Shown: one piece after another, positions 6,990 to 14,945 of the stretch
Layout: each line of letters begins with the position of its first letter
Numbering within the stretch: position 1 is the stretch's first letter
DNA from: a virus
Length of the DNA stretch: 35,078 nucleotides
Direction: 5' to 3' (one strand)
IMG/VR virus record: IMGVR_UViG_3300025121_000677
Coordinates: 1-35,078 of that record
Notes under the pieces: model-generated
Database searches by the model: none
Told to the model about the DNA's origin: nothing
What the model saw: only the letters and a program-made list of their open reading frames with translations
Made by a program: the position numbers and the translations under genes

Positions 6990-8914
6990 CTCTCAAAAAG
7001 TTGAGAATGGTTAATTATATATCTTACAAAGATACCACAATAGATTTTGACAAGGCATTTTCAAAATCTAACATATTATTGATGTATGGAAAGAACTACG
7101 ATGATCAAGCATTTGCATCTGACAACGGAGCTGGTAAGAGTATTATTTATGACGCAGTAGTTTACACACTATTTGATAAGACCACTAAGAATTCTAATAA
7201 AGATCAACTAATTGGTAAGTTTGGCGAATCAATGATGACGGAAATTGAACTCACTAACGGGGTTCATGATTACACAATTACTAGACATAGAAAACATCCT
7301 GAGCACGGAAATGCGGTTCTCTTTGCAAAGAATGGCAAACTTAAGAACATAAAATCAACACAAACTGATATGACAACTTGGATATTATCAAAGTTAGGAT
7401 TATCATATAAAAGAGTTTTGAATACATCTATTTTTGAGAGTAATGACGTCAGAAGCAAATTTATTTACTTAGGTGATAAAGATAGAAAAGAACTATTATC
7501 ACAACTTAAAGGATTAGATATATTTTCAAAATGTGTTGATATTGCAAAATCAAAAGTAGAAGAAGGAAAGCAAGGCATTAATGAACTTAATCATGAATTA
7601 GAAAAGCATTTAATTCTAACTTCTAGGATGAAATCTGAGATTAAAGAACAAAAAAGGCAAAGTAAAATATTTGCAAAAGATAAATTAGAAACAATTGCCA
7701 AACTTATCAAAGAATTAAAAGAAATAAAGGAGAAAATAAAATCACTAGAATCTGATAGAAAAGAATCAATAAAATCCCAGAAGAATTTAATTAAAAATCT
7801 AAGATCTAAAATTAAACCTGTTAAGAAATTGAACAAATTAAAAGATGAATGTGATAAAATAAACAGTCAATTAATGATATGTAAAGCAAATACAATTCAT
7901 CTACAAAATAATATAAATTCATTACAAGACAGAATTAATAACCTACAAAGAAATAGAAAAAATACTGGAGAAACATGCGATGAGTGTGGATCGTTAATAT
8001 CTAATGATAACATAAATAAACTAATTTCTAAACTTAAAACTGAAACAATATCATTAACAAATGATTTAAAGAAAAGAAATGAAGATTATAGACAACTTTG
8101 TGATGATAAAAACATAATAATTCAAAAATTAAAAGATATAGAGGTAATTGTTGCCGAAAATAAAAGAATAGAAAATCAAATATCATCCATAGAGTACGGT
8201 ATTGAAAAACTAAAATCGTTAGCGGATACTAAAGCACTCATGTATAAACAAGATTTTAGTAAACTTCAAAAAAGGATTGATGAAATAAAAAATGCAAAAA
8301 ATGTTCATATAGAAAGAAGTAACACAGTTAGAAAAGAAAAAAAAGAAATTGAAAAAACTATTGATGAACTAAAAGAAGAAGTTAAATCGTTACAAAAGAA
8401 ACTCAGATACAATTTAGCATGGCATGAAGGATATGGCAAAGAAGCAATCCAAGCATTCGCTTTAAAATCGACTGTTGCTGAACTCAATAAGCATATGAGA
8501 GATGTTTCTAATGTTCTAACTGATGGAATCATTGATGTTAAATTACTAACTGAAAAAACCCAAGGCAATCAGAAGATAAGAAATATATTTGAACTTGACA
8601 TATCTGATGCTCACAAAGAAAATCTGCCATTTAAAGAATGGTCAAAGGGCCAAAAGAAAAGAATTGAAATAATATCATCATTTGCGCTAATGAATTTAGA
8701 ATCAAACTTAATAAGTGAAATATTCTTAGATGAATTATTTGATGGCATTGATAAAGTCGGAATCATTAAAATACGAGATTTGCTTGATGAAGAATCAAAC
8801 AACAATAAAAGATTCATAGTAATCTCACATTCTGAACACATCAAAGATCTGTTTCCAAACAGAGCTATGATTAAACTAAAAGACGGCATTAGTACATTCC
8901 ATTTAGAGGGATAA
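6983..8914 (+). CDS. gp46/SbcC/Rad50-like ATPase subunit
   Basis: A 643-residue SMC-type ATPase. The N-terminus has a split Walker A, GKNYDD then DNGAGKS (residues 36-52), as in phage gp46 proteins where extra residues separate the two halves. A long coiled coil runs from about 170 to 480 with the zinc-hook CDEC (C332, C335) at its apex. The C-terminal ATPase lobe has the signature WSKGQKKRIEI, Walker B EIFLDELFDGID and the switch histidine VISHSEH. It pairs with the gp47-like nuclease for end resection. I prefer ATG 6983, with AGGTG upstream, over GTG 6974. Only two small genes separate it from gp47. Confidence 0.92.
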   Translation: MLTLKKLRMVNYISYKDTTIDFDKAFSKSNILLMYGKNYDDQAFASDNGAGKSIIYDAVVYTLFDKTTKNSNKDQLIGKFGESMMTEIELTNGVHDYTITRHRKHPEHGNAVLFAKNGKLKNIKSTQTDMTTWILSKLGLSYKRVLNTSIFESNDVRSKFIYLGDKDRKELLSQLKGLDIFSKCVDIAKSKVEEGKQGINELNHELEKHLILTSRMKSEIKEQKRQSKIFAKDKLETIAKLIKELKEIKEKIKSLESDRKESIKSQKNLIKNLRSKIKPVKKLNKLKDECDKINSQLMICKANTIHLQNNINSLQDRINNLQRNRKNTGETCDECGSLISNDNINKLISKLKTETISLTNDLKKRNEDYRQLCDDKNIIIQKLKDIEVIVAENKRIENQISSIEYGIEKLKSLADTKALMYKQDFSKLQKRIDEIKNAKNVHIERSNTVRKEKKEIEKTIDELKEEVKSLQKKLRYNLAWHEGYGKEAIQAFALKSTVAELNKHMRDVSNVLTDGIIDVKLLTEKTQGNQKIRNIFELDISDAHKENLPFKEWSKGQKKRIEIISSFALMNLESNLISEIFLDELFDGIDKVGIIKIRDLLDEESNNNKRFIVISHSEHIKDLFPNRAMIKLKDGISTFHLEG

Positions 8915-8920
8915 TTATTT

Positions 8921-9124
8921 ATGATGGATCTAATTAATCAGGGAAAAGGATCAGTTACTAAGATTTGGCAAACATCAAATTTCAGATTACTTCAAAGTAT
9001 TTATTACTCATGCAAACATGATGACATTGATTTTTATAATCCTCCTGAAGAATATAGAAACCAGTTAATTGATAAGATCGTGAGGTGTGTCAATGGGAAT
9101 AGTATTAGTCAAAGAACTAAGTGA
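8921..9124 (+). CDS. Small unknown protein, 67 residues
   Basis: Starts 7 nt after the gp46-like stop with GAGGGA upstream. No family or motif recognised; the product is polar and mainly helical. It overlaps the next gene by 32 bp, so one of the two boundaries may be wrong. Confidence 0.5.
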   Translation: MMDLINQGKGSVTKIWQTSNFRLLQSIYYSCKHDDIDFYNPPEEYRNQLIDKIVRCVNGNSISQRTK

Positions 9125-9722
9125 AAAATTAGTTAGAATTGAAAAATTAAAAGAATTAGGATTCAATACTCCACTAATGTTTCCAATACCCGTTAATCCA
9201 AACCAAGAACAAATTATTGAATTGATGAAATGGGCTACTAAAACAGCAACCAATATTGAACGAAAAAACTTTAAAAATAAGATATTCAATATTAGAACAT
9301 ATAGATATTTTAATGATGGTTCTGAAACATTTAGTCAACCACATATTTGCGATATAAAATTAGATAATCTTGAGAATGAAGTTAGAAAATATTCTAGAAA
9401 TTATATATGCCTTGTAGATGCTGAAGTTCCTGATAATGGGCGATTAGCTGGGAATATTTTCATTGAAAGAAATCCAATAGGGCGTGCAATAAGTTTCACA
9501 ATCGAATATTGTGAAAAACCTATACGGGCAATGGTTAGAGATGCTAATATTTCTATAACTAATAGTGTTACAAAAGCGATAGATATGAAGCCTGAATTAT
9601 TTGAAGTATTTGTAAGAGCTCTGATGTTTAAAGAAAAAGCTATCCTTGAATGGACATGGTTTAAAGATCTTACCGGAGTAAAAAATCATAATATTGTATG
9701 GTGGGAGTATCGTTCAATATGA
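9093..9722 (+). CDS. Unknown protein, 209 residues
   Basis: Not recognised. I chose ATG 9093, which has GTGAGGTG 3-10 nt upstream, over GTG 9087. The product looks like a soluble alpha/beta protein: an N-terminal KELSEKLVRIEKLKELGF helix, a central strand segment with YICLVDAEVP, and a C-terminal part with ILEWTWFKD and NIVWWEYRS. No nucleotide-binding or metal motif is clear. Its last base pairs overlap the next ATG. It belongs to the recombination operon by position only. Confidence 0.6.
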   Translation: MGIVLVKELSEKLVRIEKLKELGFNTPLMFPIPVNPNQEQIIELMKWATKTATNIERKNFKNKIFNIRTYRYFNDGSETFSQPHICDIKLDNLENEVRKYSRNYICLVDAEVPDNGRLAGNIFIERNPIGRAISFTIEYCEKPIRAMVRDANISITNSVTKAIDMKPELFEVFVRALMFKEKAILEWTWFKDLTGVKNHNIVWWEYRSI

Positions 9723-9877
9723 CAGTAGACCAGATCATAGAAGAAATATGGAAACTTTCATGGTATGACGTTTTAAAATTAGCAATTGCAGACGATTTCA
9801 TACTTCTATTTAAAATATGGCCTGTAATTTTAGGAATATCTATTATATTAATAATTAGAATAATTCGTGAGGAATAA
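9719..9877 (+). CDS. Small single-span membrane protein, 52 residues
   Basis: Open frame from ATG 9719 (overlapping the previous stop as ATGA) to TAA 9875. The C-terminal half (FKIWPVILGISIILIIRIIR) is one strong hydrophobic helix with positive charges after it, so it is probably a membrane-anchored peptide. No family recognised. Its stop lies 2 nt before the next ATG, consistent with the dense packing around it. Confidence 0.5.
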   Translation: MTVDQIIEEIWKLSWYDVLKLAIADDFILLFKIWPVILGISIILIIRIIREE

Positions 9878-9879
9878 AG

Positions 9880-10074
9880 ATGGCAGATGTGAAAAATCAA
9901 TTAGAGTTATTTGAAGATGTTGAAGAAAATGAAATAATTGAAGAAAGTAATATTTCAAACTTTGGTAGACAAAATTTAACTTTTGATAAATGTCCTGGAT
10001 GTAAAGTTTACAAAGGTCAATATCATCACCCTGGCTGTAAATTTAAAGATAATGAACAAATACAACGAACTTAA
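9880..10074 (+). CDS. Small zinc-ribbon-like protein, 64 residues
   Basis: An acidic N-terminal half (LELFEDVEENEIIEES) is followed by a possible metal site CPGC ... HHPGC (C38, C41 and a His/Cys group near 49-53). The ribosome site is a copy of the TCGTGAGGAATA element also found before the RecA gene. Function unknown. It overlaps the next gene by 23 bp. Confidence 0.6.
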   Translation: MADVKNQLELFEDVEENEIIEESNISNFGRQNLTFDKCPGCKVYKGQYHHPGCKFKDNEQIQRT

Positions 10075-10504
10075 AAGCTATCGTGACTATCATAATTTAA
10101 TTGATGGTCTTATAGAATTAAACCTTAATAGAAGGGAGTTATTTAATAAACAACCATATACTAACATGGGTCTTATAGAAATTGCAATGTCTTTTTGTAC
10201 CATAGAATGTAATATTGGAAGACAATCTGGTAAAACAACATATATTAAATCAAAAATAAACAATGATACATTGATCATTGTTCCTAATCATAATTACAAA
10301 AAACATTATCTTAGTTGTGGAATGAATAATAATATTAAGACAATTCATAGTTTTATTTCTAAAAGTGCATGGCCTAATAGATTTTATAAAACTATCTTCT
10401 TCGAAGATTTGTCTTTTACGAAGCATAATGCAAATTTTTATGAAGTATATGAAGCCCTCGTTTACCATTATCCTTTTCAGCAAACTTTTATATTTCTAGG
10501 ATAA
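10052..10504 (+). CDS. Short P-loop NTPase-like protein, 150 residues
   Basis: A Walker A motif GRQSGKTT (residues 56-63) is followed by a strand TLIIVPNHNY and, about 40 residues later, a Walker B-like TIFFEDLSF (116-120 hydrophobic then acidic). This layout resembles the N-terminal ATPase lobe of helicases or terminases (RQ.GKT in the latter), but the protein stops after about 150 residues with no second lobe. It may be a minimal nucleotide-binding protein or a remnant of a larger ATPase. I chose ATG 10052 over an earlier in-frame ATG at 9983 that lies inside the preceding zinc-ribbon gene. Ribosome site is weak. Confidence 0.6.
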   Translation: MNKYNELKSYRDYHNLIDGLIELNLNRRELFNKQPYTNMGLIEIAMSFCTIECNIGRQSGKTTYIKSKINNDTLIIVPNHNYKKHYLSCGMNNNIKTIHSFISKSAWPNRFYKTIFFEDLSFTKHNANFYEVYEALVYHYPFQQTFIFLG

Positions 10505-10507
10505 ACC

Positions 10508-10801
10508 ATGTCAATAAAAATTGATTGGTACAAATTAGCATGGAAGTATGGATTCAGAGAACCAAGTCAGTTATTTACTGACATGCGACAAAAAGGAATG
10601 TCTTACGAAGACATGGCTTATGAACTTAATTGTGCAAGATTTATGGTTAGATATAAATGTTATGAACTACTAGCACTTGGAAAATTAAAACCAGAAGACA
10701 TTAAAATGAAACCTGAAATGGCTGATCATATAATAAGAAATATGAATAAATCATATCCATACTTAGCTAGAAAACTTAGACATCTTGGAAGGAAACTATA
10801 A
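10508..10801 (+). CDS. Small helical protein with helix-turn-helix-like segment, 97 residues
   Basis: The segment MSYEDMAYELNCARFMVRYK (about residues 31-50) reads like a helix-turn-helix, in which a cell would expect DNA recognition by the second helix. The remainder is basic. It sits 2 nt before the RuvC-like gene, so a role as a regulator or accessory DNA-binding factor is possible. No specific family recognised. Confidence 0.55.
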   Translation: MSIKIDWYKLAWKYGFREPSQLFTDMRQKGMSYEDMAYELNCARFMVRYKCYELLALGKLKPEDIKMKPEMADHIIRNMNKSYPYLARKLRHLGRKL

Positions 10802-10803
10802 TA

Positions 10804-11412
10804 ATGAAACGATTAACTAAAACAGAAAAAGAAGATACATTTAATAGAAATAGAAAGAAATTACTTAAACTTAGAAAAGATCATAGAATATCAATAGGTA
10901 TAGATCTCGGAACTTTTAATACTGGTTATTCAGTTAGAGAAGATAATTTTTCAATAAATGATAAATCAAAACAGATCATTGAAAGAATTCATAAAATAAC
11001 AATTGAGGCAAAACAATATATTAGATTAAATAATTCTAATGCAATAGCTCTTATAGAGGACTATGCATTTGCAGGAAAAACAGTTATACAAGAGGCTGAA
11101 TTAGGAGGTAATATTAAACGGCTCTTGTGGCGTCATAAAATACCCTATATGGTTATTGCACCCACAACATTAAAGAAATTTGTATTAGGACAAGGAAAGG
11201 GGGTAGGATCATCTAAAAAAGAACTAATGCTGCTTGAGTGTTATAAGAAATGGGGAAAATCATTTGAAGACAACAATATTTGTGATGCTTTTTGTTTGAA
11301 AATGTTTTTAGATACCTTATTCATATATCTGAAAGGAGAAAATAAATTTGCTAAGTGGGAACAAGATATGTTTAGAGATTTTGTAATAAACAGAGGTAAT
11401 CCTGTGATGTAG
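10804..11412 (+). CDS. RuvC-like Holliday junction resolvase
   Basis: A 202-residue RNase H-fold nuclease. It has GIDLGTFNTGY (D34), ALIEDYAF (E85), a basic segment with KKFVLGQGKG then SSKKE (about 124-140), and NICDAF (D161), matching the acidic catalytic set of RuvC. The enzyme would cut four-way junctions made by the recombinase and trim branched replicated DNA before packaging. It is preceded by AAGGAA and follows the recombination genes on the same strand. Phage resolvases of this type are diverse; the exact subfamily is not clear. Confidence 0.85.
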   Translation: MKRLTKTEKEDTFNRNRKKLLKLRKDHRISIGIDLGTFNTGYSVREDNFSINDKSKQIIERIHKITIEAKQYIRLNNSNAIALIEDYAFAGKTVIQEAELGGNIKRLLWRHKIPYMVIAPTTLKKFVLGQGKGVGSSKKELMLLECYKKWGKSFEDNNICDAFCLKMFLDTLFIYLKGENKFAKWEQDMFRDFVINRGNPVM

Positions 11413-11420
11413 AGGTTGTA

Positions 11421-12146
11421 ATGAAAAATATAAGTCCTCCTGCATGTAAGATTTTCGTGGATGGCAAACCACTTGAGGATTATCTAGAAGAAAAGGAGAA
11501 GAATCAAGCAACCATAGAATATGAAAAAGAGATAAGAGACATTGGATTAAAAGTAAAAAAATCTATTTTTCACCACATAAAGCCAAAGTATGATATAAAT
11601 AAAAAGAAATTAATAAGTTCAAAAAAACTTACTGACGAAGAAATACGAAAGGAGTATGGCATAATGTCTAAATCAATTGGTACAATGGCTAATGATATTG
11701 CATGGATTGTTAAAAAGAATTCAGGAAAAGAAATTTCTTTTGATACTATTAAAAAAGAACTTCAACCAAAAAATGAAAATTCTGCAAGAACAACTTTCCT
11801 ATCTATCATGAATGCTTTTAATTTTTCATGGCGTATTGTTGTTGACGATAACAATCCAAAAAGAAGAAATAGATTCTATAAAATAGAAATTCCTGATAAC
11901 TATGACGCCGAAATGATTAATCAAAAAGTTATAGAAAGCAGATGGAAATATAAGAAAGAAATAATAACGGAAAAAAAGCAAACACCTTATGAAGCTAAAA
12001 ATATAATTGAACAGATTAAAAAATCAATGGTCCCTGGAGGTTATTCAGATTTTATTTCGGAAGAATTAACTAAAGCTCTTGGGAAGAAGGCAAGTAAGCT
12101 AAAAATCGAAGTTGAAGTAAGATTTGGTTTTATTAAAGAAACTTGA
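11421..12146 (+). CDS. Unknown protein, 241 residues, last gene of the plus-strand operon
   Basis: Not recognised. The protein is Lys-rich (many KK pairs) and helical, with a central region (SKSIGTMANDIAWIVKKN, then ARTTFLSIMNAFNFSWRIVV) that could form a winged-helix DNA-binding fold; this is only a guess from pattern. The ribosome site is AGAGG. It ends 10 nt before the GC-rich hairpin that closes the plus-strand unit. Confidence 0.6.
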   Translation: MKNISPPACKIFVDGKPLEDYLEEKEKNQATIEYEKEIRDIGLKVKKSIFHHIKPKYDINKKKLISSKKLTDEEIRKEYGIMSKSIGTMANDIAWIVKKNSGKEISFDTIKKELQPKNENSARTTFLSIMNAFNFSWRIVVDDNNPKRRNRFYKIEIPDNYDAEMINQKVIESRWKYKKEIITEKKQTPYEAKNIIEQIKKSMVPGGYSDFISEELTKALGKKASKLKIEVEVRFGFIKET

Positions 12147-12155
12147 ATATATAGA

Positions 12156-12188
12156 ACTCCCGGGGAGGGAGGGCTTCTCCCCGGGAGT
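12156..12188. terminator. Strong hairpin between convergent operons (terminator-like)
   Basis: A perfect 11-bp stem ACTCCCGGGGA / TCCCCGGGAGT with an 11-nt loop lies 10 nt after the last plus-strand stop. No T run follows on the plus strand, so it is not a classical intrinsic terminator, but a symmetric stem can serve both converging transcripts or protect RNA ends. Confidence 0.6.
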
Positions 12189-12214
12189 GTTGTCGCAGGG
12201 TTTCCCCCGCTAGA

Positions 12215-12259
12215 CTGTCAGTTCAGGTCGGCAGCAGACCTGCGGAGGCTCACTGACAG
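12215..12259. other. Second structured element, stacked hairpin
   Basis: Outer arms CTGTCAGT / ACTGACAG (12215-12222, 12252-12259) enclose an inner stem CAGGTC / GACCTG (12224-12229, 12237-12242). Together with the preceding hairpin this forms a GC-rich island in AT-rich DNA. The rest of the 259-bp intergenic gap (to 12405) shows nothing else I can support. Confidence 0.55.
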
Positions 12260-12405
12260 CCATGCTTTTGCGAGATACTATAAAATACCTCGCAATTTTT
12301 GCACCTATAACTTTAGCCATAACCATACCTAAAAACACGCCACGAGCAATTTAAAACAGCAAAACGAGCCACGTAATTTACCTTGCAATATACCTGCCGA
12401 GCCAC

Positions 12406-13512
12406 CTACCCCATGATAATCAACTTCGCAGTAACACTTACCGCAGAAGGTGCTTCGCTACTGGTTGAGGAACTTGAAGATTGAGAACTAGAAGAAGTAC
12501 TAGACTCACTCGACTGGGAACTCGAAGAACTAGATGTACTAGAACTAGAAATGCTTGAACTAGATTCACTAGAAGCACTAGAGCTAGAAGATTCAGAACT
12601 AGATGACCAACTAGATCCAGAACTGCTTGAACTAGATTGACTGGAACTAGAGCTTGATTCCTCGGAACTAGACGATTGTGAACTAGAGCTTGATTCTTCA
12701 GAGCTAGAGCTGCTTGACGTCGAACTTGAAGAACTGCTTTCACTAGATAACGATTCACTAGAACTTGATATCGATGATGTAGAGCTACTTGAACTAGATT
12801 CACTAGAATGTGAAGAGCTCAAGGATGAAGTTGAAGAACTAGAACTACTAGATTTAAAATAAGCTTCAGAACTGCTAGATTCACTAGAACTACTAGATTC
12901 TTGAGAACTACTAGATTGCGAGGAACTGGAACTAGATTCACTGCTAGAAGAACTAGAAGTGCTAGAACTTGAACTCTCTTGAGAACTAGAGCTAGATTCA
13001 CTACTAGAAGAGCTAGAAGTAGAAGAACTACTAGCACTTGAACCACTACTAGCTGAAGAACTGCTAGATTCACTAGAACTACTAGCACTAGAACCACTGC
13101 TAACAGAAGAACTGCTAGATTGTGAAGAACTACTAGAACTAGATTCACTACTAGCTGAAGAACTGCTTGATTGTGAACTGCTTGATTGCGAACTAGAACT
13201 AGAAAGAACCCCACTTATTTCAGTAAATCTGAATTTAATAAATTCACTAACAGGATCAATCGCTACAGTATGCCTTTTATGTCCTGCTGACTGAGACGCA
13301 GTAACTACTCCCCATGAAGAATCAGTGAAAAATGTACCATCAGAAGAATCAGCAATATATCTATCAATCTTAATATGACCAATTCCTGTAATAACTACAT
13401 CCAATGCCATATTCCCACCAGGGGCGAAATATGACAATTGTACAGGATCTGATTCAGCATATTCATTCAACCAGATCTCTTGATTTTCAAGTAAAGTTAT
13501 GGTGCTTATCAT
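12406..13512 (-). CDS. Poly-serine virion protein A (globular N-terminus, Ser-rich tail)
   Basis: About 100 N-terminal residues form a globular domain (MISTITLLENQEIW ... SWGVVTASQSAGHKRH ... EFIKFRFTEISGVL) of the kind seen in small phage structural proteins. The next 240 residues are almost only serine in blocks of two to five, broken by single Glu, Gln, Thr or Ala. A short end, APSAVSVTAKLIIMG, closes it. Such stretches are extended, flexible linkers and good O-glycosylation targets. The start is ATG 13512 with AGGAGG 5 nt upstream. It follows a probable tail/fibre adaptor gene and is at the end of the minus-strand operon next to the glycosyltransferase island. Structural location is inferred. 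Confidence 0.7.
   Translation of the reverse strand: MISTITLLENQEIWLNEYAESDPVQLSYFAPGGNMALDVVITGIGHIKIDRYIADSSDGTFFTDSSWGVVTASQSAGHKRHTVAIDPVSEFIKFRFTEISGVLSSSSSQSSSSQSSSSSASSESSSSSSSQSSSSSVSSGSSASSSSESSSSSASSGSSASSSSTSSSSSSESSSSSQESSSSSTSSSSSSESSSSSSQSSSSQESSSSSESSSSEAYFKSSSSSSSTSSLSSSHSSESSSSSSTSSISSSSESLSSESSSSSSTSSSSSSEESSSSSQSSSSEESSSSSSQSSSSSSGSSWSSSSESSSSSASSESSSSISSSSTSSSSSSQSSESSTSSSSQSSSSSTSSEAPSAVSVTAKLIIMG
12480..13200. repeat. Degenerate serine-codon repeat tract of protein A
   Basis: Irregular short repeats built on ctagattcactagaa-like words on the plus strand encode the poly-serine blocks of the minus-strand gene. Serine is spelled with both TCN and AGY codons, so the tract is not a simple trinucleotide expansion. 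Confidence 0.8.
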
Positions 13513-13530
13513 CACAGCCTCCTCGGTTAA

Positions 13531-13866
13531 TTAAGTTTCAACAATTCTCATGTTAATATCGGATTCAAACTTCTGATAACTATCATCAGGTAATTGTTTG
13601 TCTGTTGTGATTTTAGTTGTTATCTTGTAAGTGCTTCCAGTAACCCCGCCTTTCACTCCTATTAATATATATCCAGCATATTCATCCGTTCCAATTTCTG
13701 ATCCAGCTATTACTGTACTAGTAGCATCAGCACTGGATAGTGTAGCAGTAACAGTTTTTGCAGTTATTGTTTCATCAGAATCTAATCTCTTTTTAAAAGA
13801 TATACCTATGACAAATTCTTCATATGGTTGTTTGGTAAATGATGATGGTGAAGTTGGCATGACCAT
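13531..13866 (-). CDS. Probable virion protein, fibre/tail adaptor-like, 111 residues
   Basis: An immunoglobulin-like beta protein: KQPYEEFVIGISFKKRL, then DETITAKTVTATLSSADATS, then GVKGGVTGSTYKITTKITT. This arrangement (a small beta domain ending in a Y.I...ITT strand) is common in short phage structural proteins annotated as fibre-tail adaptors or head-tail accessory proteins. The start overlaps the upstream stop as TAATG; a second ATG at 13860 is also possible. It lies between a glycosyltransferase gene and poly-serine protein A. The exact role is inferred. Confidence 0.6.
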   Translation of the reverse strand: MVMPTSPSSFTKQPYEEFVIGISFKKRLDSDETITAKTVTATLSSADATSTVIAGSEIGTDEYAGYILIGVKGGVTGSTYKITTKITTDKQLPDDSYQKFESDINMRIVET

Positions 13867-14567
13867 TACCCCGTAATAAATTTACTATAATACTTCCTAA
13901 GTAATCTTTCTAATCTTATTGAACCAGCTATTGAATTATCTACAATTGGAGTCATGAAAGCCCTCCAAGCTCTTCGCTTGTAAGGGTGAAAATGGCAAAC
14001 CTTGATAGGCTTTTCGCTTCTTTGAAATCTTGGAATAAACCCACTGCATCCCACATTATATGTATTGTTAAGAACAGTAACTCTATCTTTATACTTTGAT
14101 TTCAATAATCTATTAAGGGTTGGTTCTTCTTTTCTCTGTTCACCACTAAGGATATTATTTACAATATCACTAACAATATCTTTCGCACTACTTTTCCAAA
14201 AGACACTTCCCCCATTGAACTTAGGTCTACTGTAACAACATACCCCGACATCTTTAAATTCAGGTTCTTTAAAAGGCCAATTCTGCCAAGCATCTAAATC
14301 ATGCGCCCATATTGTGTCTATAGAAACATTATCATAGAACCATTTGACTGCAAACATTTTACTACCAGTCAAACAAGTTTTATTAAGTTCAGTATTATGA
14401 GCCTTAACGCCCATGAATTCATGATCAAAATTAGCAATAAGAATTATATCTTCTGGTAGCCATCCAAGTTCAAGAGAATTTTCAATTTGAGCATTAATTA
14501 ATAGTGAAATATGTTCTGGACAATATCTCCAAGTATTACTCATATTTGCGACTATAAGGTTCTTCAT
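13866..14567 (-). CDS. Probable glycosyltransferase (GT-A fold, DxD), 233 residues
   Basis: The order KNLIVANMSNTWRYC, EDIILIANFDHEF, then IWAHDLDAWQ with a DLD metal motif (D90, D92), and GGSVFWKSS fits a nucleotide-sugar-binding GT-A enzyme. The start is ATG 14567, overlapping the stop of the GT remnant as ATGA; an earlier in-frame ATG lies inside that remnant. It is part of the glycan island. Donor and acceptor are unknown. Confidence 0.6.
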   Translation of the reverse strand: MKNLIVANMSNTWRYCPEHISLLINAQIENSLELGWLPEDIILIANFDHEFMGVKAHNTELNKTCLTGSKMFAVKWFYDNVSIDTIWAHDLDAWQNWPFKEPEFKDVGVCCYSRPKFNGGSVFWKSSAKDIVSDIVNNILSGEQRKEEPTLNRLLKSKYKDRVTVLNNTYNVGCSGFIPRFQRSEKPIKVCHFHPYKRRAWRAFMTPIVDNSIAGSIRLERLLRKYYSKFITG

Positions 14568-14860
14568 ACAGAAACATCCTTGAATGATATAAGGGGTGCC
14601 TCTCCCCATTCTCTATTTTCATTAGCTCTATAGATTCCATACAAAAGATTAAAGAAAGAAATGACTTTATTCAATTTTTCAGTATAACGCCAATTCTTGT
14701 TTATCATATTTATAGTTTTACTTTGTTTTTCAGTAACCACATTTATGTATTTCTTACCAAAACACATAGCCGTAAATCCAAGTCCAAATGCCCTATTAAG
14801 AATGTCTCTATCATCAGCTCCATGACGTTTCCTTAGAATTACTTCTAAGGCATCTACCAT
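14564..14860 (-). pseudogene. C-terminal remnant of a GT2-like glycosyltransferase
   Basis: From about 14823 down, the frame reads HGADDRDILNRAFGLGFTAM and on to WGEAPLISFKDVSV. It is clearly similar to the last 90 residues of the intact GT2 protein at 16106-16975 (GVDDRDIMCRAFGLGFTAMC). The rest of the gene, including the nucleotide-sugar and DxD region, is missing and replaced by TnpB element 2. The open frame's apparent start, ATG 14858-14860, lies within the element's right end. It is probably non-functional, though it might still be translated and couples by ATGA to the next gene. Confidence 0.8.
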
Positions 14861-14945
14861 CTAAGATAGAACTTTCTAGCTTCATTAGACTCTGTGAGTC
14901 CTCCACATGGTTACGTCCAAACCTTTTTAATTCTACGCTGCCTTT
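14804..14945 (-). ncRNA. Putative omega RNA of TnpB element 2
   Basis: Read on the minus strand, the tnpB 3' part forms the same four hairpins as in element 1: a GGTT/AACC stem (14909-14923), a GGACTC stem with one G-T pair (14887-14901), TCTATC/GGTAGA (14853-14870), and CCTTAGAA/TTCTAAGG (14831-14850). The last stem has a different sequence from element 1 but still pairs perfectly. The guide begins after gaaacgtc at 14823 (atggagctgatgatag...), inside the GT remnant. The 5' limit is not defined. Confidence 0.7.

Noticed and set aside
12277-12295. TATA-like word (actataaaatacc) resembling a T4 late promoter
   Set aside because: On the plus strand it would transcribe antisense to the minus-strand genes; AT-rich matches like this are common by chance.
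14564-14860. Treating the 98-residue GT fragment as a real short gene
   Set aside because: Its beginning is encoded by the TnpB right end and it lacks the catalytic half; the match to the paralog begins exactly at the element boundary.
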